NCBI GenBank assembly: GCA_963757605.1
Contig: CAVWSF010000003.1
Coordinates: 186,001-250,000 of the forward strand
From: JAICJC01 sp963757605
GTDB taxonomy: Bacteria > Actinomycetota > Thermoleophilia > Gaiellales > JAICJC01
Direction: 5' to 3'
DNA length: 64,000 nt
A model generated the notes under the pieces. That model had not been told where the DNA came from. It saw only the letters and a list, made by a program, of their open reading frames with translations, and did no database searches. This document shows, piece by piece, positions 33,090 to 41,415 of this stretch (position 1 is the first letter of the stretch; every line of letters begins with the position of its first letter). Both the position numbers and the translations under genes were made by a program.

Positions 33090-35090
33090 GTGACCGACTC
33101 CGCCCCCCACACATCCGCATACGGCAGCACGCCCGTCTGGAAGCCCGCGCGGCCGCGACTCGACCCAGTCCGGCTCGTCGTCGCATGGGTCGTATCGGCG
33201 CTGGGCGTCCTGATCGCGGCGCTGATCCTTCCGGGGGTTCACGTGCACGGCCTCGGCGGAGCGCTGCTCGTCGCGGCGATCGTGGCCGTCCTGAACGCCA
33301 TCGTCCCGCCGATCATCGCCGCTCTGCGGCTGCCCTTCACGGTCGGGCTTGGATTCGTGCTCGTTCTCGCCGTCGACGCGTGGATGCTGAAGGCGGCCTC
33401 CGACATCTCGCCGAGCGCCATCGAGGTCGACTCGTACGGCTGGGCCTTCCTCGCCGCCCTGGTCGCGGCCGCCGCGTCGATCGTGCTGAGCGTCGTCCTC
33501 GGCACGGACGACGACGACACGTACACGCTGCGCGTCATCCAGAGGATCGCCCGCCGGTCGGGCGACCGGGTCGTCACAGACGTTCCGGGCATCGTCTACC
33601 TCGAGATCGACGGGTTGGGCCTGCCGGTGCTCCGCCGTGCCATGCGCGACGGCAACGTTCCGCGCATGGCGGCGTGGCTGGCGGACGGCAGCCACCGGCT
33701 GGTGGAGTGGGAGACGGATCTCTCGTCCCAGACGGGGGCCAGCCAGGCGGGGATCCTGCTCGGGTCAAACGACGACATCCCTGCGTTCCGCTGGGTGGAG
33801 AAGGAGCGGGGCGTCGTCATGGCGTGCTCGGCTCCCGCGGACTGCGCCGAGATCGAGCGGCGGCATGCGACCGGCCGGGGCCTGCTCGTGGGCGGCGGAT
33901 CGAGCCGCGGCAACCTGCTCTCCGGCGAGGCGGACGAGACGATCCTCACGGTCAGCCGCATCTCCGCGGAGAAGTCCGCGAACCCGGGCTACCGAGGGTT
34001 CCTGGCCAACGGCTACAACGTCACCCGGGCGCTCGTCCTGTTCATCTGGGAGGTGGTCCTCGAGCATCTCGCGGCCGCCCGCGCCGCCCGCCGCGACGTC
34101 CGCCCCCGCGGCCACCGCGGCGGCGTCTACCCGTTCGTGCGCGGCGCGATGTGCGTCGTCGTGCGCGACCTGATCGTCTACGGCGTCCTGACGGACATGA
34201 TGAAGGGCCGCCCGGCCGTGTACGCGACCTTCTCGAGCTACGACGAGGTCGCCCATCATTCCGGCCTCGAGCGATCCGACACGCTCGAGGCGCTGCGCAA
34301 GCTCGACCGCCAGTTCGGCCGGATCGACGCCGCCCGCCGGTTCGCGCCGCGCCCGTACGAGATCGTCGTGCTCTCGGATCACGGCCAGACGCAGGGGGCC
34401 ACGTTCAAACAGCGAAACGGCTACGGCCTCGACGACCTCGTGCGGCGCTCCGTGGAGGCGACCGACGTCGCAGAGGTCGCCGACGGCGACGAGCAGGGCG
34501 CGATGGCCGGCCTCGCGATCGGCGAGGCCACGGGGCGGGCCGCCCCGGACGGCGAGCCCGGCGAGGACATGTCGGATCGCGAGGCGATCGTTCTCGGCTC
34601 CGGCAACCTCGGCCTCGTCTACCTGATGGAGGAGAAGCGCCGGCTCACGCTCGAGGAGCTCGACGAGCGCCATCCCCGGCTCATCGCGGCCCTCCGCAGC
34701 CATCCGCACATCGGCTGGATCCTGGTGCGGTCATCCGAGGATGGGCCCGTCGTCCTCGGGGCGGACGGCGCCCGCTACCTCGCCGACGATCGTGTCGAGG
34801 GTGTCGATCCGCTCACCCCGTTCTCGCCCACGGCGGCCCGCCACCTGCGGCGGACCGACGGGTTCGAGCACGTCGCCGACATCATGGTCGGAAGCTTCTA
34901 CGACCCGGTGCTCGACGAGGGCTGCGCGTTCGAGGAGCTGATCTCGTTCCACGGCGGCATCGGCGGCATCCAAACCTCGCCGTTCATCCTCTACCCGGTG
35001 CGTCTTCCGGATCCCGAGGAGCCGATCGTCGGGGCGGCGGCCGTCCACGGCATCCTGTCGGACTGGCGCCGCCACCTCCAGGCGACATGA
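33090..35090 (+). CDS. Holin-like (Phage_holin_4_2) membrane domain fused to alkaline-phosphatase-superfamily domain
   Basis: 666 residues from GTG 33090. Residues ~25-150 are four TMs matching the PF04020-type module (LGVLIAALILPGVHVHGLGGALLVAA, LNAIVPPIIAALRLPFTVGLGF, DSYGWAFLAALVAAAASIVLSV). The remainder is an alkaline phosphatase/phosphodiesterase-like domain: IVYLEIDGLGLPVLRRAM (first metal Asp), TDLSSQTGASQAGILLGSNDDIPAFRW (nucleophile in the TGAS segment), YDEVAHHSGLE and VLSDHGQTQGATF (DHG metal site). The topology suggests a membrane-anchored hydrolase. It sits amid flippase-like genes and may act on a phosphorylated envelope lipid or polymer. The stop is 9 nt from the convergent paralog 2. 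Confidence 0.85.
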   Translation: MTDSAPHTSAYGSTPVWKPARPRLDPVRLVVAWVVSALGVLIAALILPGVHVHGLGGALLVAAIVAVLNAIVPPIIAALRLPFTVGLGFVLVLAVDAWMLKAASDISPSAIEVDSYGWAFLAALVAAAASIVLSVVLGTDDDDTYTLRVIQRIARRSGDRVVTDVPGIVYLEIDGLGLPVLRRAMRDGNVPRMAAWLADGSHRLVEWETDLSSQTGASQAGILLGSNDDIPAFRWVEKERGVVMACSAPADCAEIERRHATGRGLLVGGGSSRGNLLSGEADETILTVSRISAEKSANPGYRGFLANGYNVTRALVLFIWEVVLEHLAAARAARRDVRPRGHRGGVYPFVRGAMCVVVRDLIVYGVLTDMMKGRPAVYATFSSYDEVAHHSGLERSDTLEALRKLDRQFGRIDAARRFAPRPYEIVVLSDHGQTQGATFKQRNGYGLDDLVRRSVEATDVAEVADGDEQGAMAGLAIGEATGRAAPDGEPGEDMSDREAIVLGSGNLGLVYLMEEKRRLTLEELDERHPRLIAALRSHPHIGWILVRSSEDGPVVLGADGARYLADDRVEGVDPLTPFSPTAARHLRRTDGFEHVADIMVGSFYDPVLDEGCAFEELISFHGGIGGIQTSPFILYPVRLPDPEEPIVGAAAVHGILSDWRRHLQAT

Positions 35091-35099
35091 GGCAGCGCG

Positions 35100-36158
35100 T
35101 CAGTCGGCCGCGGGGGCGACGCGGCGCCTGCGCCACGTGAGACCGAGCAGCATGCCCAGAACGAGCGTGGGGACGACCGTGAGCACGCGGTAGAGCAGGA
35201 CGGCGGCCACGGCCTCCGCGTTGCCGGCGCCGAAGCCGACGAGTGCGCCCGAGAGGCCGAGCTCGACGATCCCCACGCCGCCCGGCGTAACCGGCACCGC
35301 CGTCAAGAGCCGGACGAGCCCCCACGCCGCGAGCGCCTCGATCCAGCTCACCTGATCGCTTCCGACGCCCGTCGCCCGCAACGCCACGAGCAGCACCCCG
35401 AAGACGGTCAGATGGCCCGCGACGATCGAGACGGTCAGCGCCGCCCACCGCTCGGAGACGAGGTCGATCGTCTCGCGCCGCACGCGCACCAGCGCCTCGC
35501 CCCATCCCGTCCGGCCGGGACGGCGGATGAGCGCGAGGCCGCGGTTCACGATGAGCTGCGCCCGCCGCCCGACGCCGAACGCCTGCCGCTCGCCACGCAG
35601 GACGAGCACGAGCCCGATCGTCAGCGCGAGGATCACCACGATGCCGATCAGCCCGGCGGTGAGGAGCACCGGGCTCGACCCGCCCGAGATCACCAGCAGG
35701 GCCAGCGCGGCCAGCGGGAGCAGGACGTTCACGAGCTGGTTCCCGACGCCCGTCACGATCACGGCGACGGCGACGGCCTGGCGGCGAAACCCCCAGCCGC
35801 GCAGCATGGCGTAGGAGGCGGCGATGCCGGCGGCGTCGCCACCGGGCACCGCGATCGAGAGCGCCGTGGACGCCTGGGTCAGCACCGTGGCGTTCGAGTA
35901 GCCGAGGCCGGGCAGGGCCGCCATCCACGGCGGCGCGAACGTCGCGATGTTCAGCACCGTGGCCGCGGCGAGGGCGGCAAGCTCGCCGCTCGTCAGCGAC
36001 TGCAGGACGGCCCAGACGTCGCCGTAGTCGGCGATCCGCGGCAGGAGCGCGCCGAAGACCGCGGCGACGACCGCCAGCCCCACGACGGCGGCCGCGATGC
36101 GGCGAAGCCGCGACCCGCGGCTCGGTTCCCCATCGGCGGAGGGTGCCTCACTGCCCAT
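35100..36158 (-). CDS. YbhN/MprF-type integral membrane protein, paralog 2
   Basis: 352 residues from ATG 36158 (MGSEAPSADGEPSR); an upstream ATG at 36212 would overlap the divergent neighbour. About eight TMs: IAAAVVGLAVVAAVFGALLP, ELAALAAATVLNIATFAPPW, TQASTALSIAVPGGDAAGIA, LVNVLLPLAALALLVISGG, IGIVVILALTIGLVLVL, WIEALAAWGLVRLLTAVPVTPGGVGIVELGLS, VLLYRVLTVVPTLVLGMLLG. The TPGGVG motif places it in the lysyl-PG synthase TM/flippase-like superfamily. It is more distant from paralogs 1 and 3 than they are from each other. The two starts (36158 and 36184) are 25 nt apart and divergent. Confidence 0.88.
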   Translation of the reverse strand: MGSEAPSADGEPSRGSRLRRIAAAVVGLAVVAAVFGALLPRIADYGDVWAVLQSLTSGELAALAAATVLNIATFAPPWMAALPGLGYSNATVLTQASTALSIAVPGGDAAGIAASYAMLRGWGFRRQAVAVAVIVTGVGNQLVNVLLPLAALALLVISGGSSPVLLTAGLIGIVVILALTIGLVLVLRGERQAFGVGRRAQLIVNRGLALIRRPGRTGWGEALVRVRRETIDLVSERWAALTVSIVAGHLTVFGVLLVALRATGVGSDQVSWIEALAAWGLVRLLTAVPVTPGGVGIVELGLSGALVGFGAGNAEAVAAVLLYRVLTVVPTLVLGMLLGLTWRRRRVAPAAD

Positions 36159-36183
36159 CTTGCGGCCTTCGGCACTTGACTCC

Positions 36184-37131
36184 GTGCCTGCGGGGGTCGA
36201 GGCTTCGCACATCTCCGACTGGTTGAGTCAGCTGTGGGACACGCTCACGTCTGTCTCGGTGCCGCTGCTCGTGCTCGGCATCGTGTTCCAGACGTTGCAG
36301 ACGTGCTTCGTGGCGCTCGCGTGGCGCAACATCCTGCGCACGTCCTACCCGGACGGCGGAGTGACCTACCGGCAGGTGCTCGGCTACTACGCGGGCGGCA
36401 ACGGGCTGAACGCGATCCTGCCGGCGTCGGCCGGCACCGTGGCGATGCTCGGGCTCTTCCGCACGAGCATCCGCGGCTCGACGGTCGCGGGACTCGTCGG
36501 AGCGACCCTCGTCCAGAGCATCTTCTTCGCCGTCATGAGCATCGGCGTCTATCTCTGGCTCTTCCTGGACGTCGCCGGGTCGTTCGATGTGAAGTTCGGC
36601 TGGTTCTCCGACAACCCCGTCGCCGCACTCGTCATCGTCGTCGCCGGCGGCGTGCTCGTCGCCGCGGTCGTCCGCATCCTCTGGAGACGTGCCCAGAAGT
36701 TGTGGCAGGAGGCCAAGGAGGGCGGCGTGATCGTCACGATGCCGCGCAAGTTCCTGGTGCAGGTCGTGGGCGTCGAGGCCCTCTCCTACATCGCGCGGAT
36801 GGGGGTGAACGCGACCTTCATGTACGCCTACGACATCCCCGTCTCGCTGACGAACGTCTTCCTCATCGTCGCCGCGGCCTCGATCTCGTCCACCGTCGCC
36901 ATCGCCCCCGGCGCGCTCGGCGCGCAGACCGCGATGGCCACCGTCGTCCTGAAAGGCGTGGCTCCGGCGAGCACGATCTCGGCCTACACGATCGGCCAGG
37001 GTGTGATCACGACGGCGTGGAACGCGCTCTTCGGGCTGACGATGCTGGCGCGCACGATCGGCTGGGAGGCGACCAAGCAGCTCATGCACCGGCCAGAGAA
37101 GCAGAAGGACGCGGACGAGCCGTCGACCTGA
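36184..37131 (+). CDS. YbhN/MprF-type integral membrane protein, paralog 3
   Basis: 315 residues; GTG 36184 gives VPAGVEASHISDWLSQLWD, matching the register of paralog 1. Shared blocks with paralog 1: LVLGIVFQTLQTCFVALAWRNIL, YYAGGNGLNAILPASAGTVAML, VNATFMYAYDIPVSLTNVFLIVAAASISSTVAIAPGALGAQTAM and VAPASTISAYTIGQGVITTAWN. Here the usual TPGGVG is APGALG, a change at the family core. Probable role: membrane lipid or undecaprenyl-linked substrate handling; unproven. The presence of three such paralogs within 6.5 kb is notable. Confidence 0.87.
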   Translation: MPAGVEASHISDWLSQLWDTLTSVSVPLLVLGIVFQTLQTCFVALAWRNILRTSYPDGGVTYRQVLGYYAGGNGLNAILPASAGTVAMLGLFRTSIRGSTVAGLVGATLVQSIFFAVMSIGVYLWLFLDVAGSFDVKFGWFSDNPVAALVIVVAGGVLVAAVVRILWRRAQKLWQEAKEGGVIVTMPRKFLVQVVGVEALSYIARMGVNATFMYAYDIPVSLTNVFLIVAAASISSTVAIAPGALGAQTAMATVVLKGVAPASTISAYTIGQGVITTAWNALFGLTMLARTIGWEATKQLMHRPEKQKDADEPST

Positions 37132-37227
37132 GGGGCCCTGCCCGTGTGTTCATGGAGGGATCGTGGCGGTCGTCCGGCGAGCGCGATTCGCCCAGACGGG
37201 ATGACGTCGGACTGATGTGCTGCGGAC

Positions 37228-37905
37228 ATGGTTTGCGGCATGCCGGAGCGCCTCGAGCTGGGGACGGCGGTGCACTGCACGGATGGGGAGCTCGGCGAGT
37301 TGGCCGACGTGGTGATCACCCCCAGTTCGATGCGGGTGGCGGACCTCGTGGTCAGGCCGCGTCACATCGGCGGCCCGGCGCTGCTCATCCCGATCGAGAC
37401 CGCCGAGGGCTCGCACTGGGGCGAGCTCATCCAGCTCGAGTGCACCAAGGAGGAGGCGAAGCGGTTCCCGGCGATCGGGGAGGCGGCGGCCCTGCGGCTG
37501 GGCGAGTCTCCCGCCGCCGGCTCCGGGTGGGACGTCGGCGTCCAGGACGTCGTGGCCGTGCCGGGCGGAACCTCGATGGACATGGCTCCGACGCTCGATG
37601 GTCTCGACCCGCTGATGGAGGTGACCTACGACCGCATCCCCGCGGGCAAGATCGAGCTGCGCCACCAGAGCGCCGTGGTGTCCTCCGACCAGCACCTCGT
37701 CGGCAGGATCGACGCGTTCGTCGTCGAGGGGGACGAGATCACGCATCTGATCCTCGAGCGCGGACACATGTGGTCGCGGCGCGACATCACGATCCCCATC
37801 TCGTCTCTCGCGAGCGTCAAGACGGACGAGGTCGTGCTCGGCATCACCCGGCACGAGGTGGGCCGGCTCCCGTCCGTGCGCCTTCACAAGAGCTGGTTCA
37901 GCTAG
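37228..37905 (+). CDS. PRC-barrel domain protein
   Basis: 225 residues (start 37228 or ATG 37240, MPERLELG). Two PRC-barrel-like beta modules: residues ~8-75 (VHCTDGELGELADVVITPSSMRVADLVVRP, ALLIPIE) and ~150-215 (SSDQHLVGRIDAFVVEGDEITHLILERG, ITIPISSLASVKTDEVVLGI). PRC barrels are small cytoplasmic beta-barrels found in photosynthetic reaction centre H subunits, RimM and many stress proteins. No enzymatic residues are seen. It heads a co-directional series with tight spacing (PRC, membrane protein, NfeD, GT2, DUF218). Confidence 0.85.
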   Translation: MVCGMPERLELGTAVHCTDGELGELADVVITPSSMRVADLVVRPRHIGGPALLIPIETAEGSHWGELIQLECTKEEAKRFPAIGEAAALRLGESPAAGSGWDVGVQDVVAVPGGTSMDMAPTLDGLDPLMEVTYDRIPAGKIELRHQSAVVSSDQHLVGRIDAFVVEGDEITHLILERGHMWSRRDITIPISSLASVKTDEVVLGITRHEVGRLPSVRLHKSWFS

Positions 37906-37913
37906 CCGGCCGT

Positions 37914-38507
37914 ATGGGCGCCCTGGACCAGATCGACCGCCGGGTGGAACGGCTGCGCGAGCGGGTCGTGAGCGCCGTGGCGTTTCTGGTCGCTTCCACC
38001 GCGGCGAGCGTCGTGGTCTCGGAACTGCGCACCTATTTCGTGCTGGTGAGCCTGGGCGCGGCGGGATGGGCGGTGATCGCCGGCGCCCGGCTGCGCGTCG
38101 CGTCCCGCGACAGGGAGGCGGCGCTCGATCGGCTCGTGCTGGCCGGCTCGCGCGACCCGCGCTGCGAGCGGCGCCGGGCCTACCTCGAATCCGCGCAACT
38201 GCACCATCGCCTCGCGCGCATGCTGCGCCAGACCTGCGAGCAGGCCCGCTATCGCACCCCGAGCGCCGTGCGGATGGTGGATCATCAGATCGTGCACGCG
38301 GTCGAGCATGACCTGCGGGAGCTCGCGACGGTCTTCGACACCGCCGCCGGGCATCTGCCGCCCACGGCGGTGGCGCTGGTTCGCCTCCTGGTCGCATCCC
38401 CCTCGAGCCCGCTCTACGCGGTGCACCCGAACGCGGAGTCGGAGCACCGCGCCATCCAGACGACGCAGCGCATCCTGGCCCGCTGCCGCGCCGAGCTCGA
38501 CGACTAG
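37914..38507 (+). CDS. Membrane protein with helical cytoplasmic domain, unknown
   Basis: 197 residues, ATG 8 nt after the PRC-barrel stop. A charged N-terminus (MGALDQIDRRVERLRERVV) is followed by two TMs (SAVAFLVASTAASVVVSEL, YFVLVSLGAAGWAVIAGARL). A long helical cytoplasmic part is rich in Arg and His (REAALDRLVLAGSRDPRCER, YLESAQLHHRLARMLRQTCEQ, MVDHQIVHAVEHDLRELATVF). No family is recognised. Tight spacing suggests it works with the NfeD-like and PRC-barrel proteins. Confidence 0.75.
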   Translation: MGALDQIDRRVERLRERVVSAVAFLVASTAASVVVSELRTYFVLVSLGAAGWAVIAGARLRVASRDREAALDRLVLAGSRDPRCERRRAYLESAQLHHRLARMLRQTCEQARYRTPSAVRMVDHQIVHAVEHDLRELATVFDTAAGHLPPTAVALVRLLVASPSSPLYAVHPNAESEHRAIQTTQRILARCRAELDD

Positions 38508-38509
38508 CC

Positions 38510-38845
38510 ATGGTCCTGATCCTGTCCATCGTGCTCGCCCTCTTCCTGCCCTCGCCGGCGAACGCGATCGTGATCGTGCTCGGTGCGATCGGGGAGATCG
38601 GGGAGATCGTGTGGGGCCGGCGGCTGGCGCGGCGCTGGCGGCCGAAGACCGGGCCGGAGGCGATGATCGGCCAGAACGCGGTGGTCGTCGAGGCCTGCAG
38701 GCCCAACGGGACGGTGCGTGTGCGAAGCGAGCTCTGGGAAGCGCGGTGCGAGGCGGGGGCCGACACCGACGAGACGGTGCGCATCGAGTCGCTCGAGGGC
38801 CTGACGCTCACCGTCGTTCGGACCGCGCCGCCGCGGCCGGCCTGA
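38510..38845 (+). CDS. NfeD-like membrane protein (short form)
   Basis: 111 residues, ATG two bases after the previous stop. One N-terminal TM region (MVLILSIVLALFLPSPANAIVIVLGA) precedes a C-terminal OB-fold with the NfeD pattern IGQNAVVVEACRPNGTVRVRSELWEARCEAGADTDETVRIESLEGLTLTVV. Short NfeD proteins lack the protease domain and accompany stomatin-like proteins in other genomes; no stomatin gene is in this window. The normal second TM is not obvious. Family call is moderately strong. Confidence 0.8.
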   Translation: MVLILSIVLALFLPSPANAIVIVLGAIGEIGEIVWGRRLARRWRPKTGPEAMIGQNAVVVEACRPNGTVRVRSELWEARCEAGADTDETVRIESLEGLTLTVVRTAPPRPA

Positions 38846-38846
38846 C

Positions 38847-39563
38847 GTGCCCGACCTGCTCGTCTTCATCCCGGCATGGAACGAGGAAGCCAATCTGCCG
38901 GGGGTCCTCGAGGAGCTCGCATCCGAGCTGCCGCAAGCCGATGTCGTCGTGATCGACGACGGCTCCGAGGACGCGACCGCCCAGGTGGCCCGCCGCGGCG
39001 GGGCCGACGTGGTCCAGTTCCCGGAGAACCGCGGCCTGCCGGCGGCGATCGCCGCGGGCTATGGCCACGCTCACTCCCACGGCTACGCCATCTGCGGCCG
39101 GGTCGACGCCGACGGGCAGCACCCGGCGGGGGAGCTTCGCCGGTTGGTCGAGGAGGTGCGGGCGGGGAGGTGCGACGTCGCCGTCGGATCCCGCTATCTC
39201 GAGGGCGACGAGCACGAGCCGGGCCGGTACAGCATCGAAGGGCCGCGCCGGCTGGGGACGGCCCTGGTGCGCCGGGCGATGGGCACGCTGCTTCGGCGGC
39301 CGTTCCACGATCCGATGAGCGGGATGTGGGCGGTGGCGGCGAGCGCGACGGAGCTCCTCACCCAGCCGTACACGAGCACCGCCCCGGAGGTCGAGGCGCT
39401 GATGCGCGTCAACCGAGCCGGCCTGCGCCTGGAGGAGGTGCCCGTGCACATGCGCCCGCGCGAGCACGGCGAGTCGAAGCTCCAGGGCCGCAAGGCCGTC
39501 GGCATCGTCCTCACCGTCGCCGGAACGCTGCTCGTGGGGTGGCGCCTGCGCCGGCGGCGATGA
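38847..39563 (+). CDS. Family 2 glycosyltransferase (dolichyl-phosphate mannosyltransferase-like)
   Basis: 238 residues from GTG 38847. GT-A fold: LLVFIPAWNEEANLPGVLEEL, VVVIDDGSEDATAQVA (first Asp pair), ENRGLPAAIAAGYGHA, ICGRVDADGQHPAGEL (DxD-type metal site), VAVGSRYLEGDEH. The C-terminus has one hydrophobic helix (AVGIVLTVAGTLLVGWRL) and a basic tail, typical of membrane-associated polyprenyl-phosphate glycosyltransferases. It probably transfers a sugar to a lipid carrier, in keeping with the nearby flippase-like genes. The stop overlaps the next ATG. Confidence 0.93.
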   Translation: MPDLLVFIPAWNEEANLPGVLEELASELPQADVVVIDDGSEDATAQVARRGGADVVQFPENRGLPAAIAAGYGHAHSHGYAICGRVDADGQHPAGELRRLVEEVRAGRCDVAVGSRYLEGDEHEPGRYSIEGPRRLGTALVRRAMGTLLRRPFHDPMSGMWAVAASATELLTQPYTSTAPEVEALMRVNRAGLRLEEVPVHMRPREHGESKLQGRKAVGIVLTVAGTLLVGWRLRRRR

Positions 39564-40150
39564 CGTACCGTCCGAGGATGGATGACCGCTGGGCGATCGT
39601 CGTCCCCGGGAGCGGCCGGATGGATGCCGAGGGCAGCTACCGCATCGGGCCGCGGGCGCAGGCCGGCGTGCGGGCGGCGGCCCGGCTGGCGCGCCGGCGG
39701 CGGCCGGAGGTGGTGGTGCTGACCGGCTGGTCGCCGGTGGGCGGCCCCACCGAGGCCCAGCAGATGCTGGAGGTCTGGGATGGGCCGGACGATGTCGAGG
39801 TGGTGCTCGAGCCGAGCGCCACCATCACGGCCGAGAACATGTCCCGGTCGCTCCCCCATCTGCTCGCCCGGAACGTGCGCGAGACGACCATCGTGTGCGG
39901 CGTCCTGCACCTCCCCCGCGTCCGCTACCACTTCGGCGGCGTCTACCCCCGCCACGGGATCCGCTGCTCGTACACGCTCACGGCCCAGCTGCCGACGCCG
40001 CCGGCCCTGGCCTGGGAAGCGGTGGCCGTGCTGGTCATGCGACGGCAGCGGCGGGCGGCGCTGGCCGAGCTCGCCGCGCTCCTCACGCCGGCGGGGGCCG
40101 CCGGCCGCGCGGATGAGCCGGTGCCGCCGTTCATGCGATCGGGGCCATAG
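39560..40150 (+). CDS. DUF218/ElyC-SanA-YdcF family protein
   Basis: 196 residues from ATG 39560 (overlaps the GT2 stop), or 190 from ATG 39578 (MDDRWAIVVPGSGR). The DUF218 pattern is visible: AIVVPGSGRMDAEGSYRIGPRAQAGVRAAARL, VVVLTGWSPVGGPTEAQQML, EPSATITAENMSRSLPHLLARN, TTIVCGVLHLPRVRYHF. The E-x-x-S-x-T-x-x-N segment is the family hallmark. These proteins influence envelope integrity (ElyC in lipid-carrier and peptidoglycan metabolism), which fits the neighbourhood. There is no signal peptide or TM at this start, so it would be cytoplasmic, unlike ElyC. Confidence 0.85.
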   Translation: MTYRPRMDDRWAIVVPGSGRMDAEGSYRIGPRAQAGVRAAARLARRRRPEVVVLTGWSPVGGPTEAQQMLEVWDGPDDVEVVLEPSATITAENMSRSLPHLLARNVRETTIVCGVLHLPRVRYHFGGVYPRHGIRCSYTLTAQLPTPPALAWEAVAVLVMRRQRRAALAELAALLTPAGAAGRADEPVPPFMRSGP

Positions 40151-40210
40151 GCGGACGCGGAGCTCGGTCATACTCGACCGAGTCATGCCTCGACCGACGG
40201 GACACACCGC

Positions 40211-40567
40211 GTGCTGAGGGCGATCCTCGTCCGCTGGGCCGTCGTCGCGGCGGCGTTCGCCGTCACGGCCTGGCTGATCGACGGCATGACGATCAGCGGC
40301 GGGGTCTTCGAATACCTGTGGCTGGCGCTGCTGTTCGGCATCGTGAACGCGTTCATCGGCACCATCATCCGCATCCTCACCCTGCCGCTCACGATCCTCA
40401 CGCTGGGCCTCTTCTCGATCGTCGTGAACGCGTTCGTGCTCGTGATCACCGACAGCCTGTCGAGCTCGCTCGACATCGACTCGTTCTTCTGGACAGCGAT
40501 CCTGGCGGCGCTTGTGCTCTCGATCGTCTCGACGCTTCTCGACCTCGTCGTGAAGCCCGGCGACTAG
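40211..40567 (+). CDS. Phage_holin_4_2 (PF04020-type) membrane protein
   Basis: 118 residues from GTG 40211. Four TM helices in the family pattern: LVRWAVVAAAFAVTAWLIDGMTISG, YLWLALLFGIVNAFIGTIIRILTLPLTILTLGLFSIVVNAFVLVITD, SFFWTAILAALVLSIVSTLLDLVV. Despite the name these are usually chromosomal membrane proteins without a phage role. The same module forms the N-terminus of the phosphatase fusion at 33090, so this cluster contains both a free and a fused copy. Confidence 0.92.
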   Translation: MLRAILVRWAVVAAAFAVTAWLIDGMTISGGVFEYLWLALLFGIVNAFIGTIIRILTLPLTILTLGLFSIVVNAFVLVITDSLSSSLDIDSFFWTAILAALVLSIVSTLLDLVVKPGD

Positions 40568-40588
40568 GCCGCTGGCCGGCTGAAGTGC

Positions 40589-41384
40589 GTGTTCTTCTCG
40601 CTGAGCAGTTGACAGCTTGGACTCCTCGTCTTCACCGTCATCGTCGGCGTGTCCGCTGTGGGCGTGCTGGCCGGTCGCTACCTGCGCCGGCGCGAGGAGA
40701 CGTCACGACCCGATCGGTGTTCTCCAGGCGACGCTGCTCGGCATCGTGGGTCTCATTCTCGCGTTCGGGTTGTCGCTCGCCGTGGGCCGCTACCAGGACC
40801 GTCGTGCCGACGTTGTTGCCGACGCGAATACGATCGGGACTGCGTACCTGCGGGCGCAGACGCTCCAGGAGCCACAGCGCAGTCGCTCGCTCGCGCTCCT
40901 GCGAAGCTACAACGACCTCGCGATCCAGATCACCTACGAGGTCCCGGGCAGGACGGGGATACGCGCCATCACCGCGAGGCAAGGCGGTCTCCAGCGCAGC
41001 CTGTGGCGTCTCGCCGGCGAGAGACTCGACGCGCGTCCGAATGCCAGCGCGCCACGGCTGTATACGGACAGCCTGAACGCGATGATCAACGAGCAGACCG
41101 TCCGGCTTTCAGGCCTGAACAACCGTGTCCCTGATGCGGTGCTCTGGCTCGCGCTGCTCGGCGTCGCGCTCGCACTCGGCATGACCGCTCTCTACCTGTC
41201 GGTGCTCGGCAGGGGCGTTGGCGTCATCGGCATCGTCGCCGCGGCGGTCGTCGTCAGCTTCCTCGTTCTGGTTACGTTCGATCTCGACCGACCAACCCGC
41301 GGCCTGATCCAGATTCCGGCCACACCCGTGCTGGCCGAGAAGGCGACGATGAGCCTCCCGCCTGCGGCACCCGCCGCCCCGTAG
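40589..41384 (+). pseudogene. DUF4239 (bestrophin-like) membrane protein, disrupted
   Basis: The family start is recoverable from GTG 40589 (VFFSLSS), then TGA at 40610 where DUF4239 proteins usually have Trp, followed in frame by QLGLLVFTVIVGVSAVGVLA and GRYLRRREET. A one-base shift near 40700 leads to the remaining open frame: DPIGVLQATLLGIVGLILAFGLSLAVGRY, DANTIGTAYLRAQTL, AVLWLALLGVALALGMTALY, VIGIVAAAVVVSFLVLVTFDLDRPTRGLIQI. Two lesions in a 795-nt gene suggest either inactivation or sequence error. Intact members are four-TM proteins of unknown function distantly like bestrophins. Confidence 0.75.
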
Positions 41385-41415
41385 GCGTGCGTCGACGACC
41401 ATCAGAAGCGGGCGC

